The position numbers were made by a program, and so were the translations under genes. A stretch of 64,000 nucleotides of DNA from Marinicella meishanensis. Lineage in GTDB: Bacteria > Pseudomonadota > Gammaproteobacteria > Xanthomonadales > Marinicellaceae. Under the pieces are notes generated by a model. That model searched no databases. It saw only the letters and a list, made by a program, of their open reading frames with translations, and was not told the origin of the DNA. Where the stretch lies: the NCBI RefSeq assembly GCF_019931145.1, contig NZ_JAIOUV010000003.1, positions 372,001 through 436,000 on the forward strand, read 5' to 3'. Numbering within the stretch: position 1 is the first letter of the stretch; each line of letters begins with the position of its first letter. Below are positions 61,320-64,000 of this stretch, piece after piece.

Positions 61320-64000
61320 TGCCGTTAATCATTCTGAAGAAGCCACCGGGATTGCCCGGCTGGCCACTTTTTCCATGGCCAGACCAGTCACCATCAGCAT
61401 GATGTTCTTGTCGTTGGTGACCTTTGGCTTGATTTCGGCCCGGTTGCTGCCGCTGGAGAGTTGGCCGGAAATTGATTTGCCCTTTTTGATGGTGTCGGTG
61501 CCGTATGAAGCCGGTACCCCGCAAGAGGTTGAGCGCAGCATCACCCGGCCCTTGGAAGAATCTTTGGCCACCATCGGAAACGTGGTGCAAATGAACTCCA
61601 ATTCAGACACCAATTCGAGCAACATCTTCATGTTGTTTGAGCTGGACGTCGACATCGATGAAAAAATCATGCTGGCCAACGAACAAATTGATTTGGTGCG
61701 CAGTGACCTGCCGTCTGATGTCCGGCAAATTTTCATCCGCAAAGAAGAACCGGGCAACGAAGCCATGATGCAAATCAGGCTGATTGGCGATCGGGATTTG
61801 GAGGGGGCCTATGACGTGCTCAACCAATACCTGGTGAAACCGGTGCAAAGGGTGCCTGGAGTGGCCCGGGTCGAGCTGCAAGGCATTGAGCCACTGGAGC
61901 TCAGCATCAAGCTGGACAATGAGCGGATGAAGCGTTATGGCATTGGCTTCAACGAACTGCAAAGCAAGTTGAATGAATTGAATTTCAACATCAGGTCCGG
62001 TAATTTCTTCACCAATAACCAGGTCATTCGGATCAACCCCCAGTCCCAAACTCAAGACATCAATGCCTACAAAAACCTGGTGTTGAATGACAACAACATC
62101 CGTTTGCAGGACATCGCCACCATAGAATTGATCAATGGTGAACGTGAGTATGCCAGACACCTCAATCGCAAGTATTCGGTTGGGCTGGAAATTTTCAAAG
62201 AATCCACCGCCAACTTGGTGGATGTGGGAGAGCAGGTGTTGGCCACCATCAATGAAATCAGCCAAACCGATCAAATGAGTGGCATCAAATTTGTGTTCTT
62301 GAACAACCAAGCCGAAGGGGTGACCAACTCCCTGCGCGACGTGGTGACCGCTGGCATCACCGGCTCCTTGTTGTCGCTGGTGGTGTTGTTTGTGTTCTTG
62401 CGCAATTTACCGATGACGCTAATCATTTCCATGTCCATCCCGATTTCAATCATCATCACTTTGGGGGTGTTGTACTTCACCGGCATTTCACTGAACAATT
62501 TGTCGTTGATGGGGTTGATGCTGGCGGTGGGCATGCTGGTGGACAATTCGGTGGTGATCACGGAGTCCATCTACACCCAGCGGATGCTGGCGCCGGGCAA
62601 CCCCAGAGCGGCCTTGATCAAAGGTGTGAAATTGGTGATCAAACCAGTGATTGCCGGAACCTTGACCACCATTTGTGTGTTTTTGCCGGTGATTGTGGGC
62701 GATGGCAACTTATTGGCCATCTTTTTGACCCACGTGGCGGTGGCCATTATCGCTTCATTGGTCATTTCCCTGATGTTGTCCATTTCCGTGGTGCCCATGG
62801 CCATTGGGCTGTTTGTGAAAAAACAGCGGATCAAGTCAGGTGGCTTGGAAAACCGGATATTGGAACGCTGGGGGCGGATCAAGAAGCGTTACAAGTTCTT
62901 GATGCTGGTGCTGGTGTACGGCGCGGTGTATGTGTTGTCACAACGGCTGGGTATGCCGGCAGAAAATTTCGTGATCTTTGCTTATGTGTCGCTGTTCTTT
63001 TTGTTCAGTATATTCTTGATCCGCAACTACCGGGCCATTCTGACCTATTTCCTGGGACATCGCTGGAAGACATTTTTCTCGGCCATGTTTTTGATTGTTT
63101 TCAGTCTGTCGTTCTTTTTGGTGATGAAACAAGATGACGGCACCGGGCAATCGGTCAGCCGCAATTTTTGGATGCCGTATCACATCAACGGCACCTACAC
63201 CCTGGATCGTTTGAAAAAGGATGTGGACCGCATCGAAGATTACCTGTATGCCAACCAGGAAAAATTCGAAATTGATTCGGTTTATACCTATTACAACGAA
63301 AATGGCTTTGCCTCATCGATGATCACCTTGATTGATGAAGATCTGGCCACCAAAACCGTGGCCCAAGTGAAACAAGAAATCATGGCCGACATGCCTGACA
63401 TCACCGTCGGTGCACCATCGTTCCAATGGCGCAGTAACATGGGTTCACAAGGCATCAAGCTGTATTTGCAGGGTGAGTCGTCAGAATACATGCGACAAGA
63501 AATGCTGGAAGACGTGATGTTCATCTTGCGCAATGTGGAGAAGGTGACCAATGTGCAAGTGGAACAACGCAACAACCGCGAAGAGCTGCAAGTCAATGTC
63601 AACCGTGAACGGGCCTTGAATTTGGGCTTGAACCCCACCACCGTGGCCCAGTCGGTGTCGATTGCCATGCGCGGGATGAACCTGAAGGAGTATGTCTCTG
63701 AAACCGGCGAAATACCGGTCAAGATGCGTTTTTATCAAAAGGGTGAATTCGAAATTGATCAATTGCGGGAATTGCCCATCAAAAATTCCGACGGGGTCAC
63801 GGTGCCGTTGGAAAATGTGGCAGAGATCAAATCCACCAGTTCGCCACGCCGATTGTTCCGCTTGGGGCGGCAGAACTCAATCCAAATTGACCTGGATGTG
63901 GAAGATGAAACCAACGTCAAAGACGTGCGGGAAGCGATCACCCTGGCCTTGGCCAATTATCAATTCCCCACCGGCTATTCGTGGACCTTTAACCTGGAAG
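61294..64000 (+). CDS. RND efflux permease, second of the tandem pair (cut by window end)
   Basis: The frame from the ATG at 61294 is open to the window end, giving about 902 residues of a second RND permease. The start lies 26 bases inside the first permease. It shows the family pattern: SMARPVTISMMFLS opening, TM4 with GMLVDNSVVITES, and a periplasmic half after TM7. Two extra hydrophobic segments (about 534-553 and 558-580) lie between TM6 and TM7 (593-612). Tandem permeases under one adaptor resemble MdtB-MdtC, where two different subunits form one pump, but the number and order here do not prove a heterotrimer. The C terminus is unseen. Confidence 0.88.
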   Translation, partial: MKPSNPANDAVNHSEEATGIARLATFSMARPVTISMMFLSLVTFGLISARLLPLESWPEIDLPFLMVSVPYEAGTPQEVERSITRPLEESLATIGNVVQMNSNSDTNSSNIFMLFELDVDIDEKIMLANEQIDLVRSDLPSDVRQIFIRKEEPGNEAMMQIRLIGDRDLEGAYDVLNQYLVKPVQRVPGVARVELQGIEPLELSIKLDNERMKRYGIGFNELQSKLNELNFNIRSGNFFTNNQVIRINPQSQTQDINAYKNLVLNDNNIRLQDIATIELINGEREYARHLNRKYSVGLEIFKESTANLVDVGEQVLATINEISQTDQMSGIKFVFLNNQAEGVTNSLRDVVTAGITGSLLSLVVLFVFLRNLPMTLIISMSIPISIIITLGVLYFTGISLNNLSLMGLMLAVGMLVDNSVVITESIYTQRMLAPGNPRAALIKGVKLVIKPVIAGTLTTICVFLPVIVGDGNLLAIFLTHVAVAIIASLVISLMLSISVVPMAIGLFVKKQRIKSGGLENRILERWGRIKKRYKFLMLVLVYGAVYVLSQRLGMPAENFVIFAYVSLFFLFSIFLIRNYRAILTYFLGHRWKTFFSAMFLIVFSLSFFLVMKQDDGTGQSVSRNFWMPYHINGTYTLDRLKKDVDRIEDYLYANQEKFEIDSVYTYYNENGFASSMITLIDEDLATKTVAQVKQEIMADMPDITVGAPSFQWRSNMGSQGIKLYLQGESSEYMRQEMLEDVMFILRNVEKVTNVQVEQRNNREELQVNVNRERALNLGLNPTTVAQSVSIAMRGMNLKEYVSETGEIPVKMRFYQKGEFEIDQLRELPIKNSDGVTVPLENVAEIKSTSSPRRLFRLGRQNSIQIDLDVEDETNVKDVREAITLALANYQFPTGYSWTFNLE

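Noticed and set aside
1-64000. Mobile elements, integrases, CRISPR arrays, toxin-antitoxin or defence genes
   Set aside because: I looked for transposase-like proteins, spaced direct repeats and known defence motifs and saw none; the gene order is that of a conserved core chromosome.

Overview
The window is a stretch of an ordinary, densely coded gammaproteobacterial chromosome. It holds about 60 protein genes, two tRNA genes, few gaps, and no insertion sequence, prophage, integrase or CRISPR array that I can see. The gammaproteobacterial call rests on gene order: truA-trpF-trpB-trpA-accD-folC, yfgM-bamB-der, suhB opposite trmJ, sdhCDAB-sdhE-ygfX, ppsA opposite ppsR, and pilM-N-O-P-Q. The coding style prefers TTG leucine codons, and several genes appear to start at TTG or GTG. 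An affinity to Marinicella or to the Xanthomonadales edge of the class is my guess from the gene set (rhodanese-MoeB, DUF1631, DUF4139 and DUF4426 proteins) and is unproven.

Layout. 1-6109 (+): end of truA, then trpF, trpB, trpA, a structured leader, accD, folC and a second TrpF-like gene. 6106-9855: ppsA (-) opposite its regulator ppsR and a DUF1249 gene (+). 9901-15350 (+): a 2-oxoacid:ferredoxin oxidoreductase module (a GltD-like flavoprotein with ferredoxin domains, an alpha/gamma fusion, a beta subunit) and a methyltransferase. 15361-17479 (-): a PilZ protein, a PhnD-like binding protein and YgfZ. 17623-23074 (+): succinate dehydrogenase with two assembly factors (SDHAF4-type and SdhE), YgfX and IspG. 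23068-24677 (-): a small membrane protein, a GNAT-like/VanY fusion and a GFA-domain protein. 24749-28618 (+): yajC-secD-secF and a DUF4252 protein. 28741-30355: a SuhB without its metal ligands, opposite trmJ. 30448-30523: tRNA-Asn. 30776-37241 (+): yfgM-bamB-der, moeA, rhodanese-moeB, folD. 37262-43741 (-): DUF1631, DUF4139 and DUF4426 proteins, then sucD and sucC. 44229-48634 (+): pilB-pilC-pilD-coaE. 48708-48784: a CAU tRNA. 49153-56890 (+): pilM-N-O-P-Q and a 914-residue Ig-like lipoprotein. 57007-64000 (+): an RND efflux adaptor with two tandem RND permeases, the second cut by the window end.

How it fits together. Central carbon and energy genes are frequent (succinate dehydrogenase, succinyl-CoA ligase, PEP synthase with its bifunctional regulator, a low-potential 2-oxoacid oxidoreductase). 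Envelope biogenesis is the second theme (SecDF-YajC, YfgM-BamB, type IV pili, RND export). I found no wholly new multi-gene system. The parts most worth following up are the metal-site-less SuhB, the TrpF paralogue behind folC, the Kor module with its own NAD(P)H-type flavoprotein, the big Ig-like lipoprotein tied to pilQ with a sigma-54-like site ahead of pilM, the GNAT-like/VanY fusion, the hairpin-rich trpA-accD leader, and the co-location of two SdhA assembly factors.
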